A stretch of 64,000 nucleotides of DNA, taken from NCBI GenBank assembly GCA_016297695.1, contig JAEDGC010000002.1, positions 47,937 through 111,936 on the forward strand, in the 5' to 3' direction. The DNA is from Bacilli bacterium (GTDB lineage: Bacteria > Bacillota_I > Bacilli_A > RF39 > UBA660). The notes under the pieces were generated by a model, which saw only the letters and a list, made by a program, of their open reading frames with translations, was not told the origin of the DNA and made no database searches. The position numbers were made by a program, and so were the translations under genes. Below, piece by piece: positions 43,298 to 52,315 of the stretch; positions within the stretch are counted from its first letter, which is position 1; every line of letters starts with the position of its first letter.

Positions 43298-44557
43298 TTA
43301 ATTGCTTTCTAAAAATACTTTATATAATCTATAAGCCCAAAATATATCTTTTTTACTTATACATTCCATAGGTGAATGCATACTTAATGTTGGTATTGCT
43401 ATATCTATACATTCCATTCCTCTAGTAGCAAAGAATGAAGATACTGTACCTCCTCCTCCTTCGCTTGGCTTAGTAAATTCAACTTGATAATCTATATCAT
43501 ATTCTTTACATAATGTTTTTATATAATGTTTCATTTGAATTGTACTATCATTTCCTCGTTTATTGCCTAATATTGGTACTATAGTAACACCTTTTCCGCA
43601 TATTGCTTTAGCACTAGATTCAAAATGACTACTATATGTACTATCATAACCAGCACATACGTCAGCACTAATTAATTTAGTAGCAGTCATGCATTCTCTA
43701 GCCAACAATGTATCTCCTTCTGCTAATTTTAAATATATATCATCTATAAATTGAGTTATTGCTCCAGTTAATTGATTACTTCCTGTTTCTTCATATGATA
43801 CAAATAATGCTATTTTAGTTATATTACTAGGTTCACTACTTATCATCGCCTCAAGATTAGCAAAAGTACAACATAAATCATCATGAGCATATCCCATCAT
43901 TAAATCTTTATCAAATCCCATATCTATAACATTACCATAAGGCACAAAGCTTAATTCTGCAAATTCTAGATTTTCTTTAGTTATGCCATATTCTTCTTTT
44001 ATTATTTCAAATATATTATCTTCCTTACTATTTCCTATTCTTACTCTTAACTTATCATAAGTTAAATCTTTTACCTCTTGTCTTCCTTTTAAATGTGGAA
44101 GTAAACTTGTTACATTAAAGAAATATCCCTGTTCTTTAGTATTTATTTGAATTAACTCACCATCATCATTATAAACTCTACCAACTAATACCAAAGGTCT
44201 ATCAAGATATAATTGATTTATAATTCCACCATATGGCACAGTTTTAACAAATACACCATCTTCTTCTTCGACTATTGGACTACCTTGTATTACATCTAAT
44301 CTAGGACTATCCATATGACTAACTATTACATTACTACCATCTTCCAAACATTTACCTAGTTCAACTAAAGCTATCAGCTTATCTCTAAATTCAAATATTA
44401 TTTTATCACCTTGCATATATTTTTTTCTTCTACCATTATAAACTTCATATCCATAATCTAATGCTCTTTGTTTAATATATCTAGCCACTATTGTTTCATG
44501 ATATCCAAAATTATCTAAAAAACTTTTATAATCTCCAATAAAATCTCTTATTAACAT
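43298..44557 (-). CDS. M18 family aspartyl aminopeptidase
   Basis: 419 aa, expected M18 length. Metal-binding residues: NVIVSHMDSPRLDV (His-Asp), AHDDLCCTFANLE (Asp), SYEETGS (Glu-Glu), SADVCAGYD and a C-terminal STLSMHSPMECIS with His. M18 enzymes (ApeB/DAP) remove N-terminal Asp/Glu from peptides. In this genome it joins ClpP-like, FtsH-like and peptidase E proteins, so the phage carries an entire peptide-degrading set. GGAGAGATGTAAT before ATG. Confidence 0.87.
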   Translation of the reverse strand: MLIRDFIGDYKSFLDNFGYHETIVARYIKQRALDYGYEVYNGRRKKYMQGDKIIFEFRDKLIALVELGKCLEDGSNVIVSHMDSPRLDVIQGSPIVEEEDGVFVKTVPYGGIINQLYLDRPLVLVGRVYNDDGELIQINTKEQGYFFNVTSLLPHLKGRQEVKDLTYDKLRVRIGNSKEDNIFEIIKEEYGITKENLEFAELSFVPYGNVIDMGFDKDLMMGYAHDDLCCTFANLEAMISSEPSNITKIALFVSYEETGSNQLTGAITQFIDDIYLKLAEGDTLLARECMTATKLISADVCAGYDSTYSSHFESSAKAICGKGVTIVPILGNKRGNDSTIQMKHYIKTLCKEYDIDYQVEFTKPSEGGGGTVSSFFATRGMECIDIAIPTLSMHSPMECISKKDIFWAYRLYKVFLESN

Positions 44558-44572
44558 ATTACATCTCTCCTT

Positions 44573-44848
44573 TTATTTTATTTTCTTATTACTTTCATCT
44601 CTATCAATAAGTATAGCACATGCATTTTTACTATTTTTAAGTTCTTCATTTGTAAGCAATTTTTTAGTCTTTATATTTAAGCTTTCTAATATCTTATTTC
44701 CTTTTCTATAAAAATCATCTATTAAATATATATTACAATTATCATCAATGAATTTTAAAAATAAATTTAAGTCAGATAAATCAAATTCATTTATATTATA
44801 TTCTTTATAAAATTCTTCTAGTAATTCATTACTTCTTATTTGTTTCAT
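44573..44848 (-). CDS. Hypothetical protein, 91 aa
   Basis: Not recognised. Acidic and helical first half (NEFDLSDLNLFLKFIDDNC), then a basic KTKKLLTNEELKNSKNACAI. Immediately upstream of the aminopeptidase. Confidence 0.65.
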   Translation of the reverse strand: MKQIRSNELLEEFYKEYNINEFDLSDLNLFLKFIDDNCNIYLIDDFYRKGNKILESLNIKTKKLLTNEELKNSKNACAILIDRDESNKKIK

Positions 44849-44856
44849 AACATCAC

Positions 44857-45288
44857 CTATTTATAATCTTTTAATTTCCATTCTCTTAATAAATCAAATC
44901 CACCTTCAAATGTTGTCTCTTTTATTTCATTATCCATGTCATATTTTATATTTATTTCATCATCTTTTACTGATACTTCTACTAATCTATCTATTATAGC
45001 ATATTCTTCTATTCGATTTTTATAAAAATATTGTTTAGCAAATTCTACATCTATTTTAATTTCATAATGATATTTAGCATATTCTTCATCTGCTTTCTTT
45101 TGTTTTTCATATGCTTGGAATAATTCATAAGTTATCTGAAAAATTACACCTCTATCCATATCATAAGGAAAAGGTTCAAATTCTACACCTATTATATCTG
45201 TATAATATACTGGCTCTTTATCATGTCTCGTTTCAATAAATACTCCTTCTTCTCTATCAAGAAATTCACTTCTTATATATATACTCAT
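44857..45288 (-). CDS. Hypothetical protein, 143 aa
   Basis: Not recognised. Acidic beta-rich protein (YTDIIGVEFEPFPYDMDRGVIFQIT) ending FEGGFDLLREWKLKDYK. Same unit as the aminopeptidase. Confidence 0.65.
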   Translation of the reverse strand: MSIYIRSEFLDREEGVFIETRHDKEPVYYTDIIGVEFEPFPYDMDRGVIFQITYELFQAYEKQKKADEEYAKYHYEIKIDVEFAKQYFYKNRIEEYAIIDRLVEVSVKDDEINIKYDMDNEIKETTFEGGFDLLREWKLKDYK

Positions 45289-45296
45289 GTTACCAC

Positions 45297-45641
45297 CTAT
45301 ATTTCTTTTTTAGTTACTATAAAATATTTAACTTCATCGCAAAATCTAAAAACTTCATTGTCTTCTGTAAAAAACTTTATAAATTCTTCTTCTGTCATAT
45401 TCTTTATCTTTTCAGTATTATCATCAAACCAACGTATTAAATCTTGTTCGCTAGGCAAATCAAACTTATACATAGTACCAAGTTCAACTCTTAATGTATC
45501 GTCTTTTAAATGTATTTCCATTTCTCCGACATGCCATCCATTAAATCCACAAGTACTACAACCTCTGCGTTCACACCAAGTATCTGTTGATATATCTCTT
45601 ATACCACCATCTAACATTTTTATTATAAAATTCTTTTTCAT
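45297..45641 (-). CDS. Hypothetical protein, 114 aa
   Basis: Has WCERRGCSTCGFNGWHVGEME near the start, a possible zinc site, followed by an acidic helical half (FDDNTEKIKNMTEEEFIKFF). Function unknown. First gene of the aminopeptidase unit; GGAGAGGATAAT before ATG. Confidence 0.65.
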   Translation of the reverse strand: MKKNFIIKMLDGGIRDISTDTWCERRGCSTCGFNGWHVGEMEIHLKDDTLRVELGTMYKFDLPSEQDLIRWFDDNTEKIKNMTEEEFIKFFTEDNEVFRFCDEVKYFIVTKKEI

Positions 45642-45672
45642 ATTATCCTCTCCTTTTATCTTATTTACTTAT

Positions 45673-45701
45673 ATTATACATTAAATATTATCAAATGTCA
45701 A
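45673..45701 (-). promoter_or_regulatory. Promoter of the aminopeptidase unit
   Basis: -35 TTGACA (45696-45701), spacer starting TTTGATAA, 17 bp, -10 TATAAT (45673-45678), then AAGTAAATAAG. Confidence 0.9.
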
Positions 45702-45715
45702 CTATTATTATAAAA

Positions 45716-45746
45716 AAATAGAGTAGATTTTATGTCTACTCTATTT
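45716..45746 (-). terminator. Terminator of the Sak4-like gene
   Basis: Stem AAATAGAGTAGA (45735-45746 with 45716-45727), followed by TTTTTTTATAA. Confidence 0.87.
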
Positions 45747-45753
45747 ATATTTA

Positions 45754-46755
45754 TTAAATTCCTAATTCTTCTGCTTTATTTTCTAATTCAACTTCTATTA
45801 TTTCTAACGCTTCTTTATCTCTTCTTTCACATTCACTTATAAGTCTTCCTACTCCTAAATTTCTATCAGTTATTTCTTTTACATAATCCATATTATCTGT
45901 TTCCATGAATTTAGTTGTTACTAATTTTACTACCGAATCCATAACTTCTTCAAATGTTCTTTCTTTGAATAATGGTTGTGGTATATTAGAAGTTTCTTCT
46001 CCCTCAGTTCCACCTATTTTTAATATAGAATCAGATACAACTTTTTTAAATTCATCAACATCTAGTTTTATTTTAGATGGCAAACCATTTATTCTACTAC
46101 CAGCCATATAAGTATCTGTACCTCTAGTATATATCCATCTTTCTAATTCTCCATCTTCATTTCTTTCCATTGAGAAATAGAATATATGGTCACAGAATTT
46201 AGATACTAAGTTATTAATTCTTCTACTCATAGTTGCTGTTGTATAAGTTATTTGGTCATCATCCATACTTGTTTTAGTTACTGCATGTGATATAAAGCAT
46301 ATTTGATAACCTTCTCTAGCAATTCCTAAAATGATATTTTCTATTTCTGTATCAAGTTCTCCGTATAACTTACCATAAGGTACTTCTGATAAATCTTTTA
46401 CTGAAGCTCTATTACATACATATTTTACTGCTAATTTTTCCATTATATCTACAGTATCTATAACTACTGTTGTAAACATCTCTTTAACATTTGGGTCTCT
46501 TAGTTGTTTTAATATTTTAGAGAAATCACTAAATTTAGTTATATCTAATGCCATTGCTCCATCTAAGTAGTTATATCCTCTTTCAGTCGCAAGTATTAAA
46601 CATTTATTCTTCCACATATTAAATGCAAATGATGTTTTACCAGTTTTAGGTAAACCATAAATTAATAAATTACCTTCTATATCTGTACTTACTTTATGAG
46701 GTTTTAAGTTTAATAAGTCAAATCCACTATCACTATTTCCATTTCCAAAAGCCAT
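45754..46755 (-). CDS. Sak4-like RecA-fold ATPase (AAA_24)
   Basis: 333 aa. Walker A YGLPKTGKTSFAF near residue 33, ATERGYNYLDG after strand 2, Walker B TTVVIDTVDIME near residue 93 and FISHAVTK fit AAA_24/Sak4, a single-strand annealing or recombination ATPase of phages. Usually paired with an SSB; here the SSB-like gene lies just upstream. ATG at 46753-46755 has AAAGGAGAGATGTAAA. Confidence 0.8.
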   Translation of the reverse strand: MAFGNGNSDSGFDLLNLKPHKVSTDIEGNLLIYGLPKTGKTSFAFNMWKNKCLILATERGYNYLDGAMALDITKFSDFSKILKQLRDPNVKEMFTTVVIDTVDIMEKLAVKYVCNRASVKDLSEVPYGKLYGELDTEIENIILGIAREGYQICFISHAVTKTSMDDDQITYTTATMSRRINNLVSKFCDHIFYFSMERNEDGELERWIYTRGTDTYMAGSRINGLPSKIKLDVDEFKKVVSDSILKIGGTEGEETSNIPQPLFKERTFEEVMDSVVKLVTTKFMETDNMDYVKEITDRNLGVGRLISECERRDKEALEIIEVELENKAEELGI

Positions 46756-46791
46756 TTTACATCTCTCCTTTTTATTTCTTATTTTAACTAT

Positions 46792-46820
46792 ATTATACAC
46801 TAAAAATTATCAAATGTCAA
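46792..46820 (-). promoter_or_regulatory. Promoter of the Sak4-like gene
   Basis: -35 TTGACA (46815-46820), spacer starting TTTGATAA, 17 bp, -10 TATAAT (46792-46797). Confidence 0.9.
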
Positions 46821-46821
46821 A

Positions 46822-47295
46822 TTATATTTTGAACATTATTTCTTTTTCTAATAAAATCTCATATCTTATCAAATAACCTAAAGCATTGTCACCCATAGGA
46901 ATTAATTTTAAATCTTTTTTATTTTCTTCAACATAATTTTTTAAAAGTTGTACATTAATATAATATAATTCATCAACTTCACTAAAATAATAAAACATAA
47001 TATCAGCTTTGCATTTACTAAAACAACCTTCTGTATTATACTTTTTATTACTTATTACTTCAAATACTATATTTTTTGAAATATGTGATTGCCTATCTGT
47101 TTTCACCTCTATTTTATAAATTTCACAATCTTTAGCAATCTGTATAAAATCTACATCATTCTTCTGACAAATTTTATCTTCTCTAACATCTATAACTTTA
47201 TGTGTCATATCTAAAGAATTTAAAAAATCTAATGTTTTTTCTTCCCCAATCTTTCCAAATTCTAAATCTGATAAAAACTTTTCTTTGCTCCACAT
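46822..47295 (-). CDS. PD-(D/E)XK-like nuclease, 157 aa
   Basis: FGKIGEEKTLDFLNS (Glu), NDVDFIQIAKDCEIYKIEVK with the D ... E-x-K core, then TDRQSH and a C-terminal AEDKLKLIPMG-type region. This resembles the small PD-(D/E)XK nucleases of phages (Holliday or Cas4-like). Position between SSB and Sak4 supports recombination. GGAGGATATT before ATG; a hairpin with a decoy GGAGG is upstream. Confidence 0.65.
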   Translation of the reverse strand: MWSKEKFLSDLEFGKIGEEKTLDFLNSLDMTHKVIDVREDKICQKNDVDFIQIAKDCEIYKIEVKTDRQSHISKNIVFEVISNKKYNTEGCFSKCKADIMFYYFSEVDELYYINVQLLKNYVEENKKDLKLIPMGDNALGYLIRYEILLEKEIMFKI

Positions 47296-47320
47296 AATAT
47301 CCTCCGTTTACTACAACAAT

Positions 47321-47348
47321 GGAGGTAGGAATTTAATCAGCTACCTCC
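47321..47348 (-). other. Hairpin with a second GGAGG between the SSB and nuclease genes
   Basis: Minus-strand GGAGGTAG (47341-47348) pairs with CTACCTCC (47321-47328) over eight bases with a 12-nt loop, and without a T run. CTACCTCC could also pair with the nuclease ribosome site GGAGG 15 bases further on, so it may control translation. Confidence 0.5.
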
Positions 47349-47375
47349 GTTATTAACTTTATATTATATTTTACA

Positions 47376-48392
47376 TTAGAATGGTAATTTAGTTCCACTA
47401 TCTTTTTTAGCATTACCAAATCCTTTTTGAACTTGGAAAGTTTGTCCTTGGTCTGCTTTCATTTCTTCTAATTTTCTTTCAAATTCTTCAACTGCTTTAC
47501 TATATAAATCAAAATCAAATGCTTTATCTTCAGCGTATTCATCTTCCTCTAGTGCATATCCACCTAATACTCTTATTTCTCTTACTGTTCTTGTAGATGG
47601 TTTGAATTCTACTTTTCTACCAAATCCACGTTTACTTCCAGTATCTTCTACTGGTTCTTGACTAGCTACAACTTTTACAGTAGGTTCTATTGATACTGAT
47701 ATAACCATATTTTCATCAAATTCATCTTCAACAAAATCCATTGCTCCTTCAAATTCGCCTTCTTCAAAGTTTTCTGCTCTCATTACTAATTCAAATTTAT
47801 CAACTACTACACTTTCATCTCTATCTCCCCATGCTGATTGATAAGTAGGAACAGTTAATTCAAATTTAACATATTCTTCACCATTAGGTTCTTCAAATCT
47901 AAATGGTTTCTTAGTTACAACTCCTATTAATGTACCTTCTAAGAATGGTTCTTTTGGGTCAGTCTCTTTAGCACTATTTACAAAGTTTACTGATAATCTA
48001 AAGTTTTCTTGTATTTCTCCATCTCTCATATATCTATTCATTCCTATTGTTACACCTCTATTAGCATATACAAAAGTTGTTTCTTCTAAAGTAGCTACTG
48101 TTGTAGCTTCATCTTTTTCAGCTTGTGCATCAGGATTTACTCTTTTATTTGTTATTGTACTATCTAGAGATTTATAAGTATCTCTTATAGTTTCTAATGC
48201 TGTATATGATTTAGATTTTGTACCAGTTGATGTGAATTCGTTGCTAAACATACTTAATGTAATTGTTTGTGTTTCACTTATTCTAAGAGTTAAATCACAC
48301 ATTATCCAATTCTTTTTCTTTTCTTGGTTTACACCCATTCTTACATTTTTACTTATTAAATGACCTGCTACTCTTAATTGATTTGTTACCAT
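47376..48392 (-). CDS. SSB-like single-stranded DNA-binding protein, 338 aa
   Basis: Two OB-like beta regions (LRVAGHLISKNVRM and LEGTLIGVVTKKPFRFE with YVKFELTVPTYQSA) and an acidic middle. The C-terminus AKKDSGTKLPF resembles the short SSB tail used to bind partners. It sits next to Sak4-like and PD-(D/E)XK genes and upstream of DNA ligase. Larger than classical SSB (about 170), so a domain duplication is likely. Family name is inferred from layout and context. Confidence 0.65.
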   Translation of the reverse strand: MVTNQLRVAGHLISKNVRMGVNQEKKKNWIMCDLTLRISETQTITLSMFSNEFTSTGTKSKSYTALETIRDTYKSLDSTITNKRVNPDAQAEKDEATTVATLEETTFVYANRGVTIGMNRYMRDGEIQENFRLSVNFVNSAKETDPKEPFLEGTLIGVVTKKPFRFEEPNGEEYVKFELTVPTYQSAWGDRDESVVVDKFELVMRAENFEEGEFEGAMDFVEDEFDENMVISVSIEPTVKVVASQEPVEDTGSKRGFGRKVEFKPSTRTVREIRVLGGYALEEDEYAEDKAFDFDLYSKAVEEFERKLEEMKADQGQTFQVQKGFGNAKKDSGTKLPF

Positions 48393-48439
48393 ATCACATC
48401 TCTCCTTTAAATATATATTTTATTTATTATTTTAATTAT

Positions 48440-48468
48440 ATTATACAAGCAATCTTATCAAATGTCAA
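48440..48468 (-). promoter_or_regulatory. Promoter of the SSB-like gene
   Basis: -35 TTGACA (48463-48468), spacer starting TTTGATAA, 17 bp, -10 TATAAT (48440-48445). Confidence 0.9.
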
Positions 48469-48475
48469 ATATTTT

Positions 48476-48745
48476 TTATAACCATTGCTCTTTTTCTTTT
48501 ATCATTTCTTTTAGTTCTGATATTATTTCACTTAAATCTTTTTCTAAATCTGTACTATATGTTTCGTATTCACAGTTGCTCCATCTATCAAAATCTTCTT
48601 TATACTCAGCTCTTATAACATATTCAAAGTCTGTTCCCTCATGAGGATTAATAAATTGAACATATAAATCATCATTTTTAAAAACATATACGCCATCCAT
48701 TTCCCAGTTCAACCTTAAATTTAATTGTTTTACTAATTCTTCCAT
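48476..48745 (-). CDS. Hypothetical protein, 89 aa
   Basis: Not recognised. Mixed protein with VFKNDDLYVQFINPHEGTDFEYV and a charged helical tail. Its own promoter; single-gene unit. Confidence 0.7.
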   Translation of the reverse strand: MEELVKQLNLRLNWEMDGVYVFKNDDLYVQFINPHEGTDFEYVIRAEYKEDFDRWSNCEYETYSTDLEKDLSEIISELKEMIKEKEQWL

Positions 48746-48775
48746 ATAATCCCCTCCTCTAATTCATTTACTTAT

Positions 48776-48804
48776 ATTATACAACTACTGTTATCAAATG
48801 TCAA
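48776..48804 (-). promoter_or_regulatory. Promoter of the 89-aa gene
   Basis: -35 TTGACA (48799-48804), spacer starting TTTGATAA, 17 bp, -10 TATAAT (48776-48781), then AAGTAAATG. Confidence 0.9.
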
Positions 48805-48811
48805 ATATTTT

Positions 48812-49057
48812 TTAATAAAATACCATTTGTTTAAAAAAACCGTCTACAAGTTCATCGTCTATATGTTCAACTACTTTATTAGTATCATTTATATAAGTAT
48901 GAATTTTCATCTTATTTTTATTTTCATCATCTTTTTCTAAAGTTACAATATAACTACTCTTTCCTATAAATCCAATAGCATAAGCATTCTTTGTTCTAAT
49001 TGGTTGGTACACACCTTTAAAAATATCTGTATTTATATATCTTACTCTATTATTCAT
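48812..49057 (-). CDS. Hypothetical protein, 81 aa
   Basis: Not recognised. Beta-rich: YINTDIFKGVYQPIRTKNAYAI and SSYIVTLEKDDENKNKMKIH. Last gene of the YopX/lipoprotein/ligase unit; GGAGAGTAGATAAT before ATG. Confidence 0.65.
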   Translation of the reverse strand: MNNRVRYINTDIFKGVYQPIRTKNAYAIGFIGKSSYIVTLEKDDENKNKMKIHTYINDTNKVVEHIDDELVDGFFKQMVFY

Positions 49058-49084
49058 ATTATCTACTCTCCTTTTATTTTTTTA

Positions 49085-49477
49085 TTATTCATAATATTCA
49101 TTATAATCTAACACCATATCTTCATCAGTATAGTGAATACATCCAACTACTTCATATAAGTCAGTTATAGTATTTTTTACATTTAAAATTGATACTTTAT
49201 TTCCGTCATTATAATTTACCATAAAACATCCATCTTCATATGATATTGAAATTTTATTATTTCTTCTTTGAAGTATATCTCCTTCATAAATTTTTCTGCC
49301 ATTTTTATCTCTATATCCAGTATATTGCATTAGTATAACATCTTTAATTGGAAATATATCATTATTTTGTGCTATTACAGATGGTTCTGTAATTTCACAT
49401 GTAATTTTACCATTATCATATCCTTTCATTGAATGCATTTCTCTCATGTCAGGGTCATAAAACCTATAATCAATCAT
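49085..49477 (-). CDS. YopX-like phage protein, 130 aa
   Basis: MIDYRFYDPDMREMHSMKGYD start, VILMQYTGYRDKNGRKIYEGDI middle and VVGCIHYTDEDM end are the hallmark pattern of the YopX family, common in Bacillota phages, of unknown role. ATG at 49475-49477 with GGAGGGAGTTGGTT. Confidence 0.87.
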   Translation of the reverse strand: MIDYRFYDPDMREMHSMKGYDNGKITCEITEPSVIAQNNDIFPIKDVILMQYTGYRDKNGRKIYEGDILQRRNNKISISYEDGCFMVNYNDGNKVSILNVKNTITDLYEVVGCIHYTDEDMVLDYNEYYE

Positions 49478-49495
49478 AACCAACTCCCTCCTTTA

Positions 49496-50014
49496 TTAAT
49501 AGTTACTTGGCAATGACCATTCTTCGCATAATCTTTTATCTATTTTACTTTGAGTTACAGTTATTTCTTCTTCTATATATCTTATTTCTTTTTCACCCTT
49601 ATCATTTATATGTGCTATCCATGTTGCAGTAGTTGATAATCCTTGCATATACATACCATTTGGGTCAGGTATAGGTTCGCCTTCACTATCATTAGGAGTT
49701 GTAAAACTAGATGCATAAGGAATTCCATATCCACTACATTTACCTTGATATATATATTTACCAGTCATTGTATTTTTAGTGTAATAATGACATATTAATT
49801 TAGGATTATCTCTTAGTTCTAATATCTCTTTTAAATTTTTCTTTTCAGTAAAATGTCGTATCTCAGGACTTCCTACAATTGCTCTTGAATTTGACAACGC
49901 TTGTTTTGACTCACGTTTATCTTGATATCTTGCATTTTCTCCATCACTACATCCTACTACCATACCACATACCATCATTAAACTTAATCCTAAACCTATA
50001 ACTTTTTTATTCAT
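49496..50014 (-). CDS. Lipoprotein, 172 aa
   Basis: Signal sequence MNKKVIGLGLSLMMVCGMVVG with lipobox VVGC at residue 22. The mature part is beta-rich (YIYQGKCSGYGIPYASSF, PNGMYMQGLSTTATWIAHIN) and ends in basic residues. Outer-face lipoprotein; a role in superinfection exclusion is a common alternative for phage lipoproteins but not shown here. Confidence 0.75.
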   Translation of the reverse strand: MNKKVIGLGLSLMMVCGMVVGCSDGENARYQDKRESKQALSNSRAIVGSPEIRHFTEKKNLKEILELRDNPKLICHYYTKNTMTGKYIYQGKCSGYGIPYASSFTTPNDSEGEPIPDPNGMYMQGLSTTATWIAHINDKGEKEIRYIEEEITVTQSKIDKRLCEEWSLPSNY

Positions 50015-50024
50015 AATACCCTCC

Positions 50025-50420
50025 TTAATTATTTAATTCCATTCTTAAACTTCCATCTTTAACACTTATTAAAAAGTCTCTCAATGTTGAACTAGATATT
50101 TTATTTTCATCAAATTGTGCAAATTCATCATCTATACAATTTAATATAGCTAGTTTAGTATCAACATCTTTTTCAGTTTCAAATTCTCTTTTGTATTCAG
50201 CTAACTTATCTTGCATACTATGAGTATATGAAGTTGAATTTTCAAATCTTTCCCTCTTTGCATTTTCATATTGTACACCTATAGTAGTTTCTAGCTTATT
50301 ACCTATATATCCAATTCCATATAATACACAGAATGCAACTCCTAAAGCTAATCCAAACGCTATTGTACCTAAAATAACACCCTTTATGCCTCTTTTTATT
50401 TCTTCTTTTAATTTATGCAT
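50025..50420 (-). CDS. Membrane-anchored coiled-coil protein, 131 aa
   Basis: One N-terminal transmembrane helix (residues 14-35, GVILGTIAFGLALGVAFCVL) then a helical, charged segment TSYTHSMQDKLAEYKREF. Upstream of the lipoprotein in the same unit. Function unknown. Confidence 0.7.
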   Translation of the reverse strand: MHKLKEEIKRGIKGVILGTIAFGLALGVAFCVLYGIGYIGNKLETTIGVQYENAKRERFENSTSYTHSMQDKLAEYKREFETEKDVDTKLAILNCIDDEFAQFDENKISSSTLRDFLISVKDGSLRMELNN

Positions 50421-50432
50421 ACTATCACTCCT

Positions 50433-50798
50433 TTAATCTATTATATTTCTTTCTTTTAATATTTTTATTATCTCCAACTCTTCTCGTCTTTCTATTTCTT
50501 CTACCATAGCTATATATTCTTTTATATCCATAGATTGATATTTAATATCTTTATAATGAAATGGTACTCTAGCATCTAAATAATCTATTGGTTCACCTTC
50601 ATATAAATACTTTAATTTAAGATATTCTAATTGGTCTTGTCTAACTTCACAATCTTTATGTGGGTCTTTTTTTATTACCTTTTTTTCTTTTTTGTCAAAA
50701 TTTATACATTCAAATCCATTTAGTGTAAATTGTTTACCACAATAATATCCAACTTTATTCCATCGGCATTCTGGACAAGTTCTGAATGCTAAACTCAT
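50433..50798 (-). CDS. Zinc-site protein, 121 aa
   Basis: N-terminal CPECRWNKVGYYCG and a following basic stretch, then YLKLKYLYEGEPIDYLDARVP. Possibly a zinc-binding adaptor. Between the DNA ligase and the membrane-anchored protein. Function unknown. Confidence 0.65.
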   Translation of the reverse strand: MSLAFRTCPECRWNKVGYYCGKQFTLNGFECINFDKKEKKVIKKDPHKDCEVRQDQLEYLKLKYLYEGEPIDYLDARVPFHYKDIKYQSMDIKEYIAMVEEIERREELEIIKILKERNIID

Positions 50799-50828
50799 AT
50801 AATTATCCCTCCTATATCACTTCTATAT

Positions 50829-52088
50829 TTATTCATAACTTTCTTCCTCCTTATCAAATCTCCATTGTTTAAATACAGGAAAGCGAAGACTTAGTCCTCC
50901 TTCATCATTATTAGTTTCTTCAAAATATTGGATTTCAGATATTTTACCTAAATATTTATCTTGATTATTCCAAACTTCATCTCTCATAGCTTCACTAAAG
51001 CCACTACCTACACCTAAATCAAAGCCTTTATAATTACAAATAATCTTACCTAAAGTACCTTTAAGTTTTCCGTCTCCTTCTTCAAATCTAATTACTCTTA
51101 AGTCACAAGTAGACATTACTTTAAGTTTTTGTAATACTTTACTACGTTTGAATTCATATGGTTTATCTGTATTTATCATACATCCTTCTGCTCCATTACT
51201 TCTACATTCATCTAATACTTTTAAAACTTCATCTATATCTATACCCTTATATAAAATTGGTGCTACGTTAATAAATTCATTCTCTTTTATTGTATTTAAC
51301 CATTCTCTTCTATCTGAGTATTTTATTTTACCTTCTTTATTATCAAATTCACTTAAAGGTATTATGTCAAACAACATATATTTAACACCATGCTTTTCTT
51401 TATCTTTAGTTGATACTATTTTCATTGTATCTTTATATACTGTTTCATATGGACTATCTATAGCCAATAATTCACCATCTAAACACACGTTATCCAATCC
51501 TAAATCAGCTATAGCATTTTCAATGTCAACTAAACCTTCAAACACCTTGTTTTGTCTACTCTTCATAATTATTCTTCCGTCTCTTATTTGAGTAAAACAT
51601 CTAACACCATCATATTTTTCAGTTACAAATTTCATCCCTTTAGGAAGTTTATCTAATTCGCCTTTACTACCTAACATTATATCAAATGAAGGTATTAAAT
51701 TAGGTATCGCTTTATTAACTCCCTTTACATCTATACCAATTTTTAAACTTTTAGTAAATAGTTCTTCACAAAATATTTTACATCCTTCTTGTCTATCACA
51801 GAAATCTTTTATCATAGCTATATCTGAATCTCTACCACTATTATGATGTTTTAAATATTCCATCGCTTCTTCCATAGTTTCCAATCTATATCCCATTACT
51901 GCTACTCTTTTCTTTATTTTCTTTTTACTTAGACCAGTTACTATATCACTATCTAATAAAAATTTTAAACATTCTATAAATAACTCATTATCTTTATTTT
52001 GTTTAATAATTTTTATCTTATCATTTTTACCACTTGTATTAGCTATTTTATCAAATAACTCTTTAACTTCTATTAAATCTGTACGCAT
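50829..52088 (-). CDS. ATP-dependent DNA ligase
   Basis: 419 aa. Motif I VTEKYDGVRCF near residue 152 (nucleophile Lys), RQNKVFEGL (Ia), VCLDGELLAI (III), GAEGCMINTDKPYEF (IV) and VLQKLKVM (V). N-terminal helical domain as in phage ligases. It seals DNA nicks in replication or repair. GGAGAAGATATT before ATG; own promoter. Confidence 0.9.
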   Translation of the reverse strand: MRTDLIEVKELFDKIANTSGKNDKIKIIKQNKDNELFIECLKFLLDSDIVTGLSKKKIKKRVAVMGYRLETMEEAMEYLKHHNSGRDSDIAMIKDFCDRQEGCKIFCEELFTKSLKIGIDVKGVNKAIPNLIPSFDIMLGSKGELDKLPKGMKFVTEKYDGVRCFTQIRDGRIIMKSRQNKVFEGLVDIENAIADLGLDNVCLDGELLAIDSPYETVYKDTMKIVSTKDKEKHGVKYMLFDIIPLSEFDNKEGKIKYSDRREWLNTIKENEFINVAPILYKGIDIDEVLKVLDECRSNGAEGCMINTDKPYEFKRSKVLQKLKVMSTCDLRVIRFEEGDGKLKGTLGKIICNYKGFDLGVGSGFSEAMRDEVWNNQDKYLGKISEIQYFEETNNDEGGLSLRFPVFKQWRFDKEEESYE

Positions 52089-52117
52089 AATATCTTCTCC
52101 TTATCTTATTTACTTAT

Positions 52118-52146
52118 ATTATACATTAAGTATTATCAAATGTCAA
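52118..52146 (-). promoter_or_regulatory. Promoter of the DNA ligase unit
   Basis: -35 TTGACA (52141-52146), spacer starting TTTGATAA, 17 bp, -10 TATAAT (52118-52123), then AAGTAAATAAG. Confidence 0.9.
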
Positions 52147-52149
52147 TGA

Positions 52150-52314
52150 TTATTTTATCTTTTCATATATAATCAATGCACTTGTATATATTGAATTTTC
52201 ATTTATAGCAGTCTGATATTTAATGTCTTTCACTATTATATTTTTATCATTTTCTTTTAGCCATTTATTCATTTCATTTTCAATATTATAATCAAATTCT
52301 TTTACTTGTATCAT
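52150..52314 (-). CDS. Hypothetical protein, 54 aa
   Basis: Opens MIQVKEFDYNIENEMNKWLK, then IIVKDIKYQTAINENSIYTS. Resembles small phage proteins with a ferredoxin-like pattern that sit near DNA methylases. ATG at 52312-52314 with AAGGAGGTAAATA. Function unknown. Confidence 0.6.
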   Translation of the reverse strand: MIQVKEFDYNIENEMNKWLKENDKNIIVKDIKYQTAINENSIYTSALIIYEKIK

Positions 52315-52315
52315 A

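Noticed and set aside
46822..48392. Possible CRISPR or direct repeat array from the recurring promoter blocks
   Set aside because: The repeats lie singly before genes, not in clusters with spacers; they are promoters.
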